Shown: piece by piece, positions 1-7,750 of the stretch
Numbering within the stretch: position 1 is the first letter of the stretch
Layout: each line of letters starts with the position of its first letter
DNA from: Bacillota bacterium
GTDB lineage: Bacteria; Bacillota; Bacilli; Paenibacillales; Paenibacillaceae
DNA length: 64,000 nt
Assembly: GCA_023391635.1 (NCBI GenBank)
Contig: JAEWAQ010000030.1
Span: forward strand, 1-64,000
Reading direction: 5' to 3'
Notes under the pieces: model-generated
Seen by the model: the letters and a program-made list of their open reading frames with translations, nothing else
Database searches by the model: none
Told to the model about the DNA's origin: nothing
Translations under genes and position numbers: made by a program

Positions 1-108
1 ACAGTTCTCTTCTTAAACTCTTCCGTGTACTGGTTTCGCGTCTTCTTCTCCATACGGGACACCTCTTCTCGATAATATAATTATCTAGTTACACTTAACG
101 GGTGTCCA
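1..108 (-). mobile_element. IS3-family insertion sequence, partial end
   Basis: The window opens inside an insertion sequence. On the minus strand an ATG at 53-51 starts a frame reading MEKKTRNQYTEEFKKRTV, which is the typical N-terminus of an IS3-family OrfA (helix-turn-helix transposase subunit). A GAGAAGAGG ribosome site precedes it. The frame runs off the window edge. Upstream of the ORF the sequence reads TGGACACCCGTTAAG in the minus direction, which resembles an IS3/IS150-group terminal inverted repeat and places the outer boundary near position 108. Whether the element is intact cannot be seen here. Confidence 0.7.
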
Positions 109-264
109 CTTTTTATTCTAATTGCAATTCTGCATTACCTTTCAATAAAACCTACTATTTCGCTCAACAGAGCTGTAGAAAATACATCTCATCCGAATGA
201 ACTGTGGTGTCCGTTTCACCTATCTGCTAGCAGTCACGATATTTCTGGAGTTTTCTACTAGGCG

Positions 265-1818
265 CTAATGCGCGGCCGCGTATTCGGGCGTCGCCGCCAG
301 CTTGGCTTCAGCGGCGGGATCGAACTTCTCCCGGCCCATGGCAATGGCGGCGAAGACAGCGAGTGCCGCGGGGATAAGACCCCAGGCGAACACCTGCGCG
401 ATGGAGCTTGAGAGCCCTTCGGCGATCGTGTGCATCGCATGCTCGGGAATCGCGGCTCGTGCTTCCGGAGCGAGCATCGCATGCGGATCGCTGAAGTCGA
501 GGTCATGCGGCAGAGTGGACGATCCGCCGTCTCCGCCCGAGAACGCGCCGGTCAGCTGACGAGTCAAAGAGTGGCTTTGCAGGATGCCGAACAGTGTGAT
601 GCCCAGCGTCATGCCCAGCGAGCGCAGGAAGTTCAGCGTCGACATAGCCGCTCCGCGTTGACGGTTCGGCAGCAGGTGCGTCGCCGCATTGGCCAGTACC
701 GAGAAGGAAGCCCCGACGCCGAGCCCGACCAGAATCATGTAAAGCGTCAGCACAAACCGCGGCGTATGCATGTCAATCGTCGTGAGCAAGGCGAGTCCGG
801 CGAACAGCAGCACGAGCGTCGAGATGAGAATCGTCCGGTAGGACAACCGGTTCATCACGAACCCGCCGCCGGTCGCGGTTACGACCGTACCGAGCATCAT
901 CGGCAGCAGGATGAGGCCGGAATTTGTGGCGCTGCCGCCGAGCACGCCTTGCACGTAGATCGGAATGAACACCGATGCGCCGATGAAGGCCGCTCCGCTC
1001 ATAATGGCAATGACATTGCTTGTCGAATAGAGCCGGCTGCGGAACATGCGGAACGCGACGATCGGTTCCGCCGCATGCGATTCGGCCAGCAGGAACAAGA
1101 CGGCAAGCAAGGCGAATCCGGCGAACAAGCCGATGATCTGCGGCGATTGCCAAGCGTACGTCTTGCCGCCAAGCTCGATGGCGAACATAAGACAGACGAC
1201 CGCGCCGACCAAAGTGGCAGCTCCGGCCCAGTCGATGCGCTGCTTGCTGTGCTCGAGCGATTCTTTGTAGCCGACGGTGACGAGGAAGAACGAGAGGAGT
1301 CCGAGCGGCAGATTAATATAGAAAATCCACTGCCATTGCACGTAATCCGTAATATAAGCGCCGAGCAGCGGACCGAATATGCTTGACATTCCGAATACGG
1401 CGCCGAACAAGCCCATGAGCTTGCCTCGTTTGTCGGCCGGCACCGCATCGAACATGATCGTGAACGCGATCGGGGCGAGCGCTCCGCCGCCGATGCCCTG
1501 CACGGCGCGGTAGAGGCTGAGCTCGACGATAGAGCCTGCGGTTCCGCAGAGCGCCGAGCCGATCATGAACGTGACGATGCCGAAGATGAAGAAGCGTTTG
1601 CGCCCGTACATATCCGACAGCTTGCCAAAGATCGGCATGCCCGCCATCTCCGCGATCATGTACGCAGAAGTCACCCAGACGAATTTGTCGAGCCCTCCCA
1701 GTTCCCCGACGATCGTACCCATGGCCGTGGCCACGATCGTATTATCCATCGATGCCATCAGAATGGCGAGCAGCAGTCCGGCGATGACCATTCCGCTTTT
1801 GCTTTGCGCGTATTGCAT
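265..1818 (-). CDS. MFS multidrug efflux transporter, DHA2 (EmrB/QacA) family
   Basis: This 517-residue integral membrane protein has the length and hydrophobic pattern of a 14-helix DHA2 drug/proton antiporter. Such pumps export hydrophobic drugs across the cytoplasmic membrane using the proton gradient. The N-terminal region carries the family signature: MASMDNTIVATA in the first helix, then GKLSDMYGRKRFF in the loop between helices 2 and 3 (MFS motif A), and RAVQGIGGGALAP in helix 4. The soluble C-terminal tail is short. The gene stands alone. Its only same-strand neighbour is gdhA, separated by a terminator and about 240 bp. No adjacent TetR or MarR regulator is present, so the substrate cannot be inferred. 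Confidence 0.9.
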   Translation of the reverse strand: MQYAQSKSGMVIAGLLLAILMASMDNTIVATAMGTIVGELGGLDKFVWVTSAYMIAEMAGMPIFGKLSDMYGRKRFFIFGIVTFMIGSALCGTAGSIVELSLYRAVQGIGGGALAPIAFTIMFDAVPADKRGKLMGLFGAVFGMSSIFGPLLGAYITDYVQWQWIFYINLPLGLLSFFLVTVGYKESLEHSKQRIDWAGAATLVGAVVCLMFAIELGGKTYAWQSPQIIGLFAGFALLAVLFLLAESHAAEPIVAFRMFRSRLYSTSNVIAIMSGAAFIGASVFIPIYVQGVLGGSATNSGLILLPMMLGTVVTATGGGFVMNRLSYRTILISTLVLLFAGLALLTTIDMHTPRFVLTLYMILVGLGVGASFSVLANAATHLLPNRQRGAAMSTLNFLRSLGMTLGITLFGILQSHSLTRQLTGAFSGGDGGSSTLPHDLDFSDPHAMLAPEARAAIPEHAMHTIAEGLSSSIAQVFAWGLIPAALAVFAAIAMGREKFDPAAEAKLAATPEYAAAH

Positions 1819-1977
1819 CCGAATCCAATCCTCTCTATGCTCAATTTGTCGCTTATGTAATCATTGTAACCAGGCAATGATGACATCTTCGTGTCAGCAT
1901 TCGGAGCCCGGCCGAATTTATTTTCGTCGTCCTGAGCGAAGGGGATATTGGCATAGTGCGCACATGATGCAGCAAAC

Positions 1978-2036
1978 GAAAAGAAACCGCCGGGAAGACG
2001 CAAGCAAGTCGCATCTGTTCCTGACGGTTTCTTCTA
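1978..2036 (-). terminator. Terminator of gdhA
   Basis: Downstream of the gdhA stop, on the minus strand, AAGAAACCG pairs with CGGTTTCTT across a long loop, and T-rich sequence follows. It is correctly placed to end gdhA transcription before the efflux gene. Confidence 0.5.
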
Positions 2037-2059
2037 TATATTAGTCCGAAAAAGTTCGT

Positions 2060-3439
2060 TTATACGAGGCCTTGCGCGATCATGGCATCCGCTACCCGGA
2101 TGAAGCCGGCGATGTTGGCGCCGACGACCAGGTTGCCCGGGTGGCCGTAACGCTCGGAAGCGCGCACGCTGTTCTGGTAGATGTTCTTCATGATTCCGTG
2201 CAGCTTGGCGTCCACTTCTTCGAAAGTCCAGGACAGTCTCATGCTGTTCTGGGCCATCTCCAGCGCGGATACGGCAACTCCGCCGGCGTTGGCGGCTTTG
2301 GCCGGTCCGAACAGCACGCCATTGTTCAGGAATACTTCGATCGCTTCCAGCGTCGAAGGCATGTTGGCTCCTTCGCCGATCGCCTTCACGCCGTTCGCGA
2401 CGAGCGTCTGTGCCGCTTCTTCGTTAATCTCGTTCTGCGTGGCGCACGGCAGCGCGATGTCGCACTCGATCGACCAGATGCCCGAGCAGCCTTCCGTATA
2501 CACAGCATGCGGATGCTCCAGCACATATTCGCTGATGCGCTTGCGCTCGACTTCCTTCAGGCGCTTCACCGTGTTGAGGTTGATGCCTTGCGGATCGTAG
2601 ATATAGCCATTGGAATCGCTGCAAGCGACAACCTTGGCGCCGAGCTGCGTAGCCTTCTCGATCGCATAGATCGAGACGTTGCCCGAACCGGAGACGACGA
2701 CCGTGCTGTCCTGGAAGCTGAGCCCTTTGGACTCCAGCATCTCGCCTACGAAGTACACACAGCCGTAGCCCGTTGCTTCCGTACGCGCCAGGCTGCCGCC
2801 GTAGACGATGCCCTTGCCTGTCAACACGCCAGCATCATGACCGCCCTTGATGCGCTTGTACTGGCCGAACATGTAGCCGATCTCTCTGCCGCCGACACCG
2901 ATATCGCCGGCCGGCACGTCTTCATCCGGACCGATGTACTTGCACAGCTCGGTCATGAAGCTTTGGGTGAATCTCATGACTTCGGCATCAGACTTGCCCT
3001 TCGGATCGAAGTCGGAACCGCCCTTGCCGCCGCCGATCGGCTGTCCGGTCAGCGAGTTTTTGAAAGTCTGCTCGAAGCCCAGGAACTTGATAATGCTGGA
3101 GTTGACGGAAGGATGGAAGCGAAGGCCGCCCTTGTAAGGTCCGATGGCGCTGTTGAACTGTACGCGATAGCCGCGGTTGACGTGGATCTTACCATTGTCG
3201 TCCGTCCACGGCACGCGGAAGTAGATGACGCGCTCCGGCTCCACGATACGCTCGAGGATGCCGTGCTTCATGTACTTCGGATGCTTCTCGAATACCGGTG
3301 TCAAAGAGTCCAATATTTCCCACACGGCCTGATGGAATTCTTTCTCGTTCGGGTTGCGTTTGATCACGGTCTCGTATACGGATTGCACATATTGTTTGGC
3401 GGCGGTCGTCTGCTCGGCATCGATCGTCTTGTTGGTCAT
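2060..3439 (-). CDS. gdhA: NADP-specific glutamate dehydrogenase
   Basis: This 459-residue cytoplasmic enzyme makes L-glutamate from 2-oxoglutarate, ammonia and NADPH. The length matches the hexameric (about 450 residue) family. The catalytic lysine lies in PIGGGKGGSDF (K139), the substrate loop is GPYKGGLRFHP (100-110), and the Rossmann fold has GSGNVS followed by ACSDSNG. The serine after the acidic position, together with the close overall resemblance to E. coli GdhA, favours NADP over NAD. The gene has its own promoter near 3510-3539 and a downstream terminator. The upstream same-strand gene is diaminopimelate dehydrogenase, another NADPH-dependent reductive amination enzyme, with a terminator between the two. 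Confidence 0.95.
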   Translation of the reverse strand: MTNKTIDAEQTTAAKQYVQSVYETVIKRNPNEKEFHQAVWEILDSLTPVFEKHPKYMKHGILERIVEPERVIYFRVPWTDDNGKIHVNRGYRVQFNSAIGPYKGGLRFHPSVNSSIIKFLGFEQTFKNSLTGQPIGGGKGGSDFDPKGKSDAEVMRFTQSFMTELCKYIGPDEDVPAGDIGVGGREIGYMFGQYKRIKGGHDAGVLTGKGIVYGGSLARTEATGYGCVYFVGEMLESKGLSFQDSTVVVSGSGNVSIYAIEKATQLGAKVVACSDSNGYIYDPQGINLNTVKRLKEVERKRISEYVLEHPHAVYTEGCSGIWSIECDIALPCATQNEINEEAAQTLVANGVKAIGEGANMPSTLEAIEVFLNNGVLFGPAKAANAGGVAVSALEMAQNSMRLSWTFEEVDAKLHGIMKNIYQNSVRASERYGHPGNLVVGANIAGFIRVADAMIAQGLV

Positions 3440-3509
3440 TATTCAGCCACTCCTTCTTGTGATTGGTCGTTAGATTCATCCGGTAAACCTTGTATTTTTA
3501 TACTTACTG

Positions 3510-3539
3510 ATTGTAGATTATTCATCGCGATAACTCCAA
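3510..3539 (-). promoter_or_regulatory. Candidate sigma-A promoter of gdhA
   Basis: Reading the minus strand, TTGGAG (3539-3534) and TACAAT (3515-3510) are separated by 18 bp, about 70 bp upstream of the gdhA start. The -10 is good and the -35 is moderate. No operator was recognised. Confidence 0.4.
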
Positions 3540-3584
3540 TTGAAATATTTTTCGAATCCGATTAATTTAATTTATACCTTTAAA

Positions 3585-3612
3585 AGGAAAAAAATCGACC
3601 GCTCCAAGGTCG
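3585..3612 (-). terminator. Rho-independent terminator after ddh
   Basis: On the minus strand CGACC-TTGGAGC-GGTCG is followed by ATTTTTTT, a compact stem-loop plus T-tract. It lies between ddh and the gdhA promoter and separates the two transcription units. Confidence 0.7.
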
Positions 3613-3725
3613 GGGACCGAGGAGGCGGCCGGCTGAGGGCGGTGATCGAGAAACCGGATGCGTCTAGTCTCAGAACGGCAAGCTGCAGCCGCTCGATGGG
3701 GAGCATCCGTTCGAAGAATGAAGGG

Positions 3726-4709
3726 CTACAGCAATTCGCGGCGCAGGTCTTCCGCCGAGCGGGGGGACAAGTAGCCCGGTGCGATATCGAACACGGTCTT
3801 GGCACCGCTCTGGCCTTCGCGGCTGAGGCGCGCGGCTGCCCGCGAGTACGCGACGAGCACACTCGCCGTGAACTCCGGATTGCTGCCAAGCTTGAGCCCG
3901 AATTCGATAATTTGCTTCGTACCCTCGCCGGTTTTTCCGCTGCGAATGACGAATCCGCCGTGCGGCATGCCTTGGTGCTCGGCTTTCAACTGTTCATCCG
4001 TGATGAAGTGGACGGTCGTATCGTAATCCGCAAAGTAATTCGGCATCGAGACGATCGTCTCCCGGATTTCCGCCTGGTCCGCCCCCTCTTCTGCCACGAT
4101 GAAGCATTCCCGCAGATGTTTCTCGCGCGTGGCCAGCTCCGGCATCTCTCCGGCGCGAATCCGCTCGATGACCGATTGTACCGGCACCGTGTACTGCACG
4201 CCGGCCTTCACGCCCGGCACGCGCCGGATCGCGTCGGAATGGCCCTGGCTGACGCCCTTGCCCCAGAACGTATAATCCTTGCCTTCCGGCAGAATGGCTT
4301 GCGACATCATCCGGTTCAGCGAGAACAAGCCCGGATCCCAGCCGGTGGAGATTATGCTTACCGTGCCCGCCTGCTTGGCGACGCGGTCGACCGCATCGAA
4401 GTGTTCCGGAATTTTCGCATGCGTATCGAAGCTGTCGACGGTGTTAAAATGCGCCGTTACGGTCGGCGTCTGTTTCGGCAGGTCGGTAGCCGAACCGCCG
4501 CACAGAATCATAATGTCGATCTTGCCTTTGTACAGCTCCAGCTTGGACATATGCTCGAAGCGGACACCCGCTTCCGCTTGCATCTGCTCCGGTTGTCTGC
4601 GCGTGAATACCGCCACGAGCTCGAAGTCGGGATTAAGCGCGATCGCTTTACGGACTCCTTTGCCGAGGTTGCCATAGCCGACAATGCCGGCCTTGATCGT
4701 CTGTGTCAT
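3726..4709 (-). CDS. ddh: meso-Diaminopimelate D-dehydrogenase
   Basis: This 327-residue enzyme converts L-2-amino-6-oxoheptanedioate (tetrahydrodipicolinate) plus ammonia and NADPH directly to meso-diaminopimelate, the cross-linking residue of peptidoglycan and precursor of lysine. The N-terminal Rossmann motif is GIVGYGNLGKG, and the family sequences ILCGGSATDLP, STGWDPGLFSLNR and HGGFVIRSGKTGEG follow. The reading frame continues upstream to 4763, but the ATG at 4709 is chosen because AAGGAGG lies just before it and because the predicted promoter (4797-4770) puts the transcript start near 4763. This one-step route is less common in Firmicutes than the acetylase or aminotransferase pathways. 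Confidence 0.93.
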   Translation of the reverse strand: MTQTIKAGIVGYGNLGKGVRKAIALNPDFELVAVFTRRQPEQMQAEAGVRFEHMSKLELYKGKIDIMILCGGSATDLPKQTPTVTAHFNTVDSFDTHAKIPEHFDAVDRVAKQAGTVSIISTGWDPGLFSLNRMMSQAILPEGKDYTFWGKGVSQGHSDAIRRVPGVKAGVQYTVPVQSVIERIRAGEMPELATREKHLRECFIVAEEGADQAEIRETIVSMPNYFADYDTTVHFITDEQLKAEHQGMPHGGFVIRSGKTGEGTKQIIEFGLKLGSNPEFTASVLVAYSRAAARLSREGQSGAKTVFDIAPGYLSPRSAEDLRRELL

Positions 4710-4769
4710 ATACAGCCCCTCCTTATAGGTTCGATGATGGCCTGAATCTTCTTGCTCTGTCATGACATA

Positions 4770-4797
4770 AGTATAAAGCTCCTATGCGGAATGTAAA
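4770..4797 (-). promoter_or_regulatory. Candidate sigma-A promoter of ddh
   Basis: On the minus strand TTTACA (4797-4792) and TATACT (4775-4770) are 16 bp apart, about 60 bp upstream of the chosen ddh start. It is divergent from the promoter of the DeoR gene at 4885-4913. Confidence 0.5.
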
Positions 4798-4884
4798 CTG
4801 TCTTGAATGTTCCAACACTCATGCATAATACAAAGAGAATCCACATATTTGTTTTGAAAGATGGTCATTTCAGTGGAATAATCG

Positions 4885-4913
4885 TTTACAATTCAAGTGG
4901 AAACGCTTATAAT
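4885..4913 (+). promoter_or_regulatory. Sigma-A promoter with overlapping cre-like site (DeoR operon)
   Basis: TTTACA (4885-4890) and TATAAT (4908-4913) are separated by exactly 17 bp, a near-consensus vegetative promoter. The 14-mer at 4898-4911 (TGGAAACGCTTATA) matches the CcpA catabolite-responsive consensus TGWAANCGNTNWCA at 12 of 14 positions and covers the spacer and -10. This suggests repression by CcpA when preferred sugars are present. The start codon used lies about 150 bp downstream, leaving a long leader. Confidence 0.5.
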
Positions 4914-5061
4914 GCAGTCAATCAACATGAATCCACATGCCAACAATGTGCACGAAGTACAAAAAGTACGTCACTTAATGCAAATGCAGGCGTCCACGCG
5001 GCAGCAGATGCAAGTTGCGTACTCCACTCGCTTGAAAATCCTCATCAGAGGAGCCGTGGCC

Positions 5062-5847
5062 ATGTCGTTATCGTTTGAAAAAAGGAAGAAGAAAATTCTG
5101 GAGCAGCTTAGCCGGGAAGGCCGGGTGGAAGTGCCCGCTCTGGCGGAACAGTTTCAGGTATCGACCGAGACGATTCGTCGGGATCTGGAAAGACTTGATG
5201 GAGAGGGCAGACTAAAGAAAGTATATGGAGGCGCCGTCAGGGCCAGGGCCGATTCGCTGGAACTCCCTTACGAAGAGAAGAGTCAGCTCAATGTTGAGGA
5301 AAAGACGGAGATCGGAAAGTACGCGGCGAAGATGGTGAATCATGGCGACACGATCATGCTGGGCAACGGCACGACGCCGATCGAGATGATCCGACATCTT
5401 GGCGATCATGAGGACGTGACGATCGTGACCCACTCCACGCCGGCATTGCTGCTCGCGCTGGAGATATTCCCGGGCCGCATCATCTTCGTCGGCGGCGAGA
5501 TGAACAGGCGGCAGAAGTCTTCGGAAGGGCCGCTGGCAGCTTTGACGCTCAATCAATTGCGGGTGAACAAGGCGTTCATTTCGGTGGGCGGCATTTCTTT
5601 GGCGGACGGCGTGACCGATTTCGAGCTGTCCGAAGCGAGTATTTCCCGGAAAATGATGGAGCGTGCCGACGAAACGATTATTTTGGCGGATTCTTCGAAA
5701 TTCGGGAAGACGACGTTCGCTAACGTCTGCTCGCTTGACGAAGTTTATACGATCGTCACCGACCATTACTGCGACGAAGAATGGCGGCGGCAGATGGTGA
5801 ATCAGGACATTGTATTGTTGGTGGCAGAAAAGGAGGGGCAGGATTGA
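5062..5847 (+). CDS. DeoR/GlpR-family transcriptional regulator
   Basis: This 261-residue DNA-binding repressor has an N-terminal winged helix (about residues 4-58, with VPALAEQFQVSTETIRRDLE as the helix-turn-helix and KVYGGAVRA closing the wing). A C-terminal DeoRC sensor domain follows, with GNGTTPIEMIRHL and IFVGGEMNRR, the fold that binds phosphorylated sugars. The ATG at 5062 is preferred over the longer frame from 4897 because the helix-turn-helix begins directly after it and AGAGGAG precedes it. The stop overlaps the start of the downstream PHP gene by four bases, so the two are translationally coupled. The effector is probably a sugar phosphate, which is inferred from the family only. 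Confidence 0.88.
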   Translation: MSLSFEKRKKKILEQLSREGRVEVPALAEQFQVSTETIRRDLERLDGEGRLKKVYGGAVRARADSLELPYEEKSQLNVEEKTEIGKYAAKMVNHGDTIMLGNGTTPIEMIRHLGDHEDVTIVTHSTPALLLALEIFPGRIIFVGGEMNRRQKSSEGPLAALTLNQLRVNKAFISVGGISLADGVTDFELSEASISRKMMERADETIILADSSKFGKTTFANVCSLDEVYTIVTDHYCDEEWRRQMVNQDIVLLVAEKEGQD

Positions 5848-6842
5848 AAGTCGATTTTCATTTTCACCTGGAAGAAGGCCCGTACTCGTTCAATTGGTTG
5901 CAGCGTACAGCCCGCGCGCTGCAGAATGCGCCGGACGAGCCGGAGATCGCTTATCCGAGCCATACGCTCGATTGGATCGGAGAACTGACGAAGCGGCTAT
6001 ATGCGCGACTGGAAGAAGGCTGCTTCACGGACCGCTGGATCGAGCGCTACATGAAGCTGGGCAAGGAGCGGGGCATCGGGCGCTTCGGTATCGTCGACCA
6101 TCTGTATCGGTTCGATGAGTTCAAGGACTACTATGAGAAATACATGCTTGTCGACGACAGCGACCTGGGCCGAATTCAACACGAGTGGCTGGACAAAGTG
6201 CGGATCGGCTCCATCGAACAGTATTTGAACGCAGTGCGCAGGATGCAGAAGCAGGGGCATCCGATCTCCATCGGAGTGGAGGCGGATTTCTTTCCCGGCG
6301 GGGAAGCGGAGCTGAAGCGATTGCTGGATCGCTACGAACTGGACTATGTCATCGGAAGCGTGCACTTTGTCGACGGGTGGGGTTTCGACAATCCCGATGT
6401 GCAACATATATTCGAAGGCAAGGATTTGCTGACGCTGTATCGCTACGGATTCGACCATGTGAAGCAAGCGGCGCGCTCCGGCATCTTCGACATCATTGCG
6501 CACCTGGACAATTTGAAAGTATTCAATTACCGTCCTGACGAGGCGCTGCTGGTCGAGCTGTACGACGACGTGGCACGGACGCTCAAGGAGGCAGATGTCG
6601 CTTCCGAGATCAACACGGGGCTCGCTTACCGCTATCCGATCAAGGAGATGTGCCCCAGCCCGACGTTCCTTGGCCGGCTTCACGCGCACGGCGTGCCGAT
6701 CACGCTCAGCTCGGATTCGCATTATCCGGACGACATCGGCACGATGCTGGACGATGCGGCGCAGCTCGCATGGAATACAGGCTATCGGGAGATCGTGTAT
6801 TTCAAAGACCGGCAGCGCTTGACAACACCTCTCGAACGTTAG
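5844..6842 (+). CDS. PHP-domain phosphoesterase (histidinol-phosphatase-like)
   Basis: This 332-residue protein is of the polymerase and histidinol phosphatase (PHP) superfamily, metal-dependent phosphoesterases of the cytoplasm. Metal-ligand motifs are visible: VDFHFHLEE at the N-terminus, GIVDHLYRF, IGVEADFFPGG, DYVIGSVHFVDG, DIIAHLDNLKVF and SSDSHYPDDIG near the C-terminus. The start is a TTG at 5844, preceded by AAAGGAGGGG and overlapping the stop of the DeoR gene as TTGA. The operon has no histidine-biosynthesis genes, so a sugar-phosphate or nucleotide substrate linked to the DeoR effector is as likely as histidinol phosphate. Confidence 0.85.
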   Translation: MKVDFHFHLEEGPYSFNWLQRTARALQNAPDEPEIAYPSHTLDWIGELTKRLYARLEEGCFTDRWIERYMKLGKERGIGRFGIVDHLYRFDEFKDYYEKYMLVDDSDLGRIQHEWLDKVRIGSIEQYLNAVRRMQKQGHPISIGVEADFFPGGEAELKRLLDRYELDYVIGSVHFVDGWGFDNPDVQHIFEGKDLLTLYRYGFDHVKQAARSGIFDIIAHLDNLKVFNYRPDEALLVELYDDVARTLKEADVASEINTGLAYRYPIKEMCPSPTFLGRLHAHGVPITLSSDSHYPDDIGTMLDDAAQLAWNTGYREIVYFKDRQRLTTPLER

Positions 6843-6893
6843 GTGAGAGTTTGCTCCGCAAACTCCCTATTACAGGAAGGAAGCGTCCACAAC

Positions 6894-7652
6894 ATGTCCA
6901 ACCCGGCAGTATGGCAAATTAGCGAATGGGAACTGACTTTGCGGGTTTTGTTCGCCTTGGTGATTGGCGGCCTGATCGGACTGGAACGGGAATTCGGCCA
7001 GCACTCGGCGGGATTTCGCACGCATATTCTCGTCTGTCTCGGCTCGGCGCTGATCATGCTCTTATCCATCTATGGATTCAGCGTATTCGTGGACGAACCG
7101 AACGTCCGGACGGACCCGGCACGTCTGGCCGCGCAAGTCATCAGCGGCATCGGCTTTCTCGGTGCGGGTACGATTCTGCGCAACGGCAATTCGATCTCCG
7201 GCCTGACGACAGCCGCGTCGCTCTGGGTCGTCGCGGCTCTGGGACTCGCGGTCGGAGCCGGATTCTATTACGGCGCGGCGCTGACGGCGCTGCTGGTACT
7301 GATCTGTCTGTTCGTGCTGAACAAGCTGGAGAAGGTTTTCTCCAGGAAGCGGAAGATGGCGGACTTGACCGTCGTCTTGAAGGAAGCAAGCGGCAGCATC
7401 CAGTCCGTGATGGATAAGGTGAAACCGCTTGGGGCATCGATAAATAACTTGTCTGCCGATCAGAATCCGTCGCGCGGCAACGAATCCGACTTGCACCTGC
7501 ATCTGAGCGTGAAAACGATCGTGTTGGAGAAGAATCTGGGCTTGCTCGACGAATTGCGCCGCATACCGGGCGTCATTCACGTGACGTTCCAGCCGCTCGA
7601 TGCGAAGGCTAGGCGGAAATCGGTGGAGGAAATGATCAGCGGAGATGCTTGA
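6894..7652 (+). CDS. MgtC/SapB-family membrane protein
   Basis: This 252-residue protein has an N-terminal membrane part of four or five helices carrying the MgtC signature (LIGGLIGLEREF-type sequence, SAGFRTHILVCLGSALIML, ISGIGFLGAGTI, GLTTAASLWVVAALG). A soluble C-terminal domain of about 90 residues follows. MgtC proteins are associated with growth in low magnesium and with control of the F-type ATPase; the role of Bacillales members is less clear. The ATG at 6894 is chosen over an upstream GTG because AGGAAGG precedes it and the hydrophobic region follows. It lies 51 bases after the PHP gene and is probably in the same transcript. Confidence 0.87.
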   Translation: MSNPAVWQISEWELTLRVLFALVIGGLIGLEREFGQHSAGFRTHILVCLGSALIMLLSIYGFSVFVDEPNVRTDPARLAAQVISGIGFLGAGTILRNGNSISGLTTAASLWVVAALGLAVGAGFYYGAALTALLVLICLFVLNKLEKVFSRKRKMADLTVVLKEASGSIQSVMDKVKPLGASINNLSADQNPSRGNESDLHLHLSVKTIVLEKNLGLLDELRRIPGVIHVTFQPLDAKARRKSVEEMISGDA

Positions 7653-7699
7653 TGCGGCCGCGTCGGGAAAAACGCGATCAGCATCGCCCGCGCGCAAGC

Positions 7700-7742
7700 A
7701 GACAAAAGAAGCGCCGTCGGGAATTAACCCGGCGGCGCTTCG
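7700..7742 (-). terminator. Terminator downstream of the solute-binding protein gene
   Basis: The arms at 7709-7722 and 7729-7742 form a 14-bp stem with one mismatched pair around a six-base AATTAA loop. On the minus strand TTCTTTTGTC follows, so it ends the 7751-9226 gene. It may also serve the convergent mgtC operon. Confidence 0.75.
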
Positions 7743-7750
7743 CGATCTCG

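Noticed and set aside
430..1386. Open frame opposite the efflux pump gene
   Set aside because: It is low-complexity, rich in Arg, Glu and Gln, with no ribosome site. It is the mirror of hydrophobic codons on the other strand.
2072..3565. Long open frame on the plus strand opposite gdhA
   Set aside because: Its protein is rich in Arg, Ala and Asp with no family resemblance. It is the shadow of a GC-rich, strongly conserved gene.
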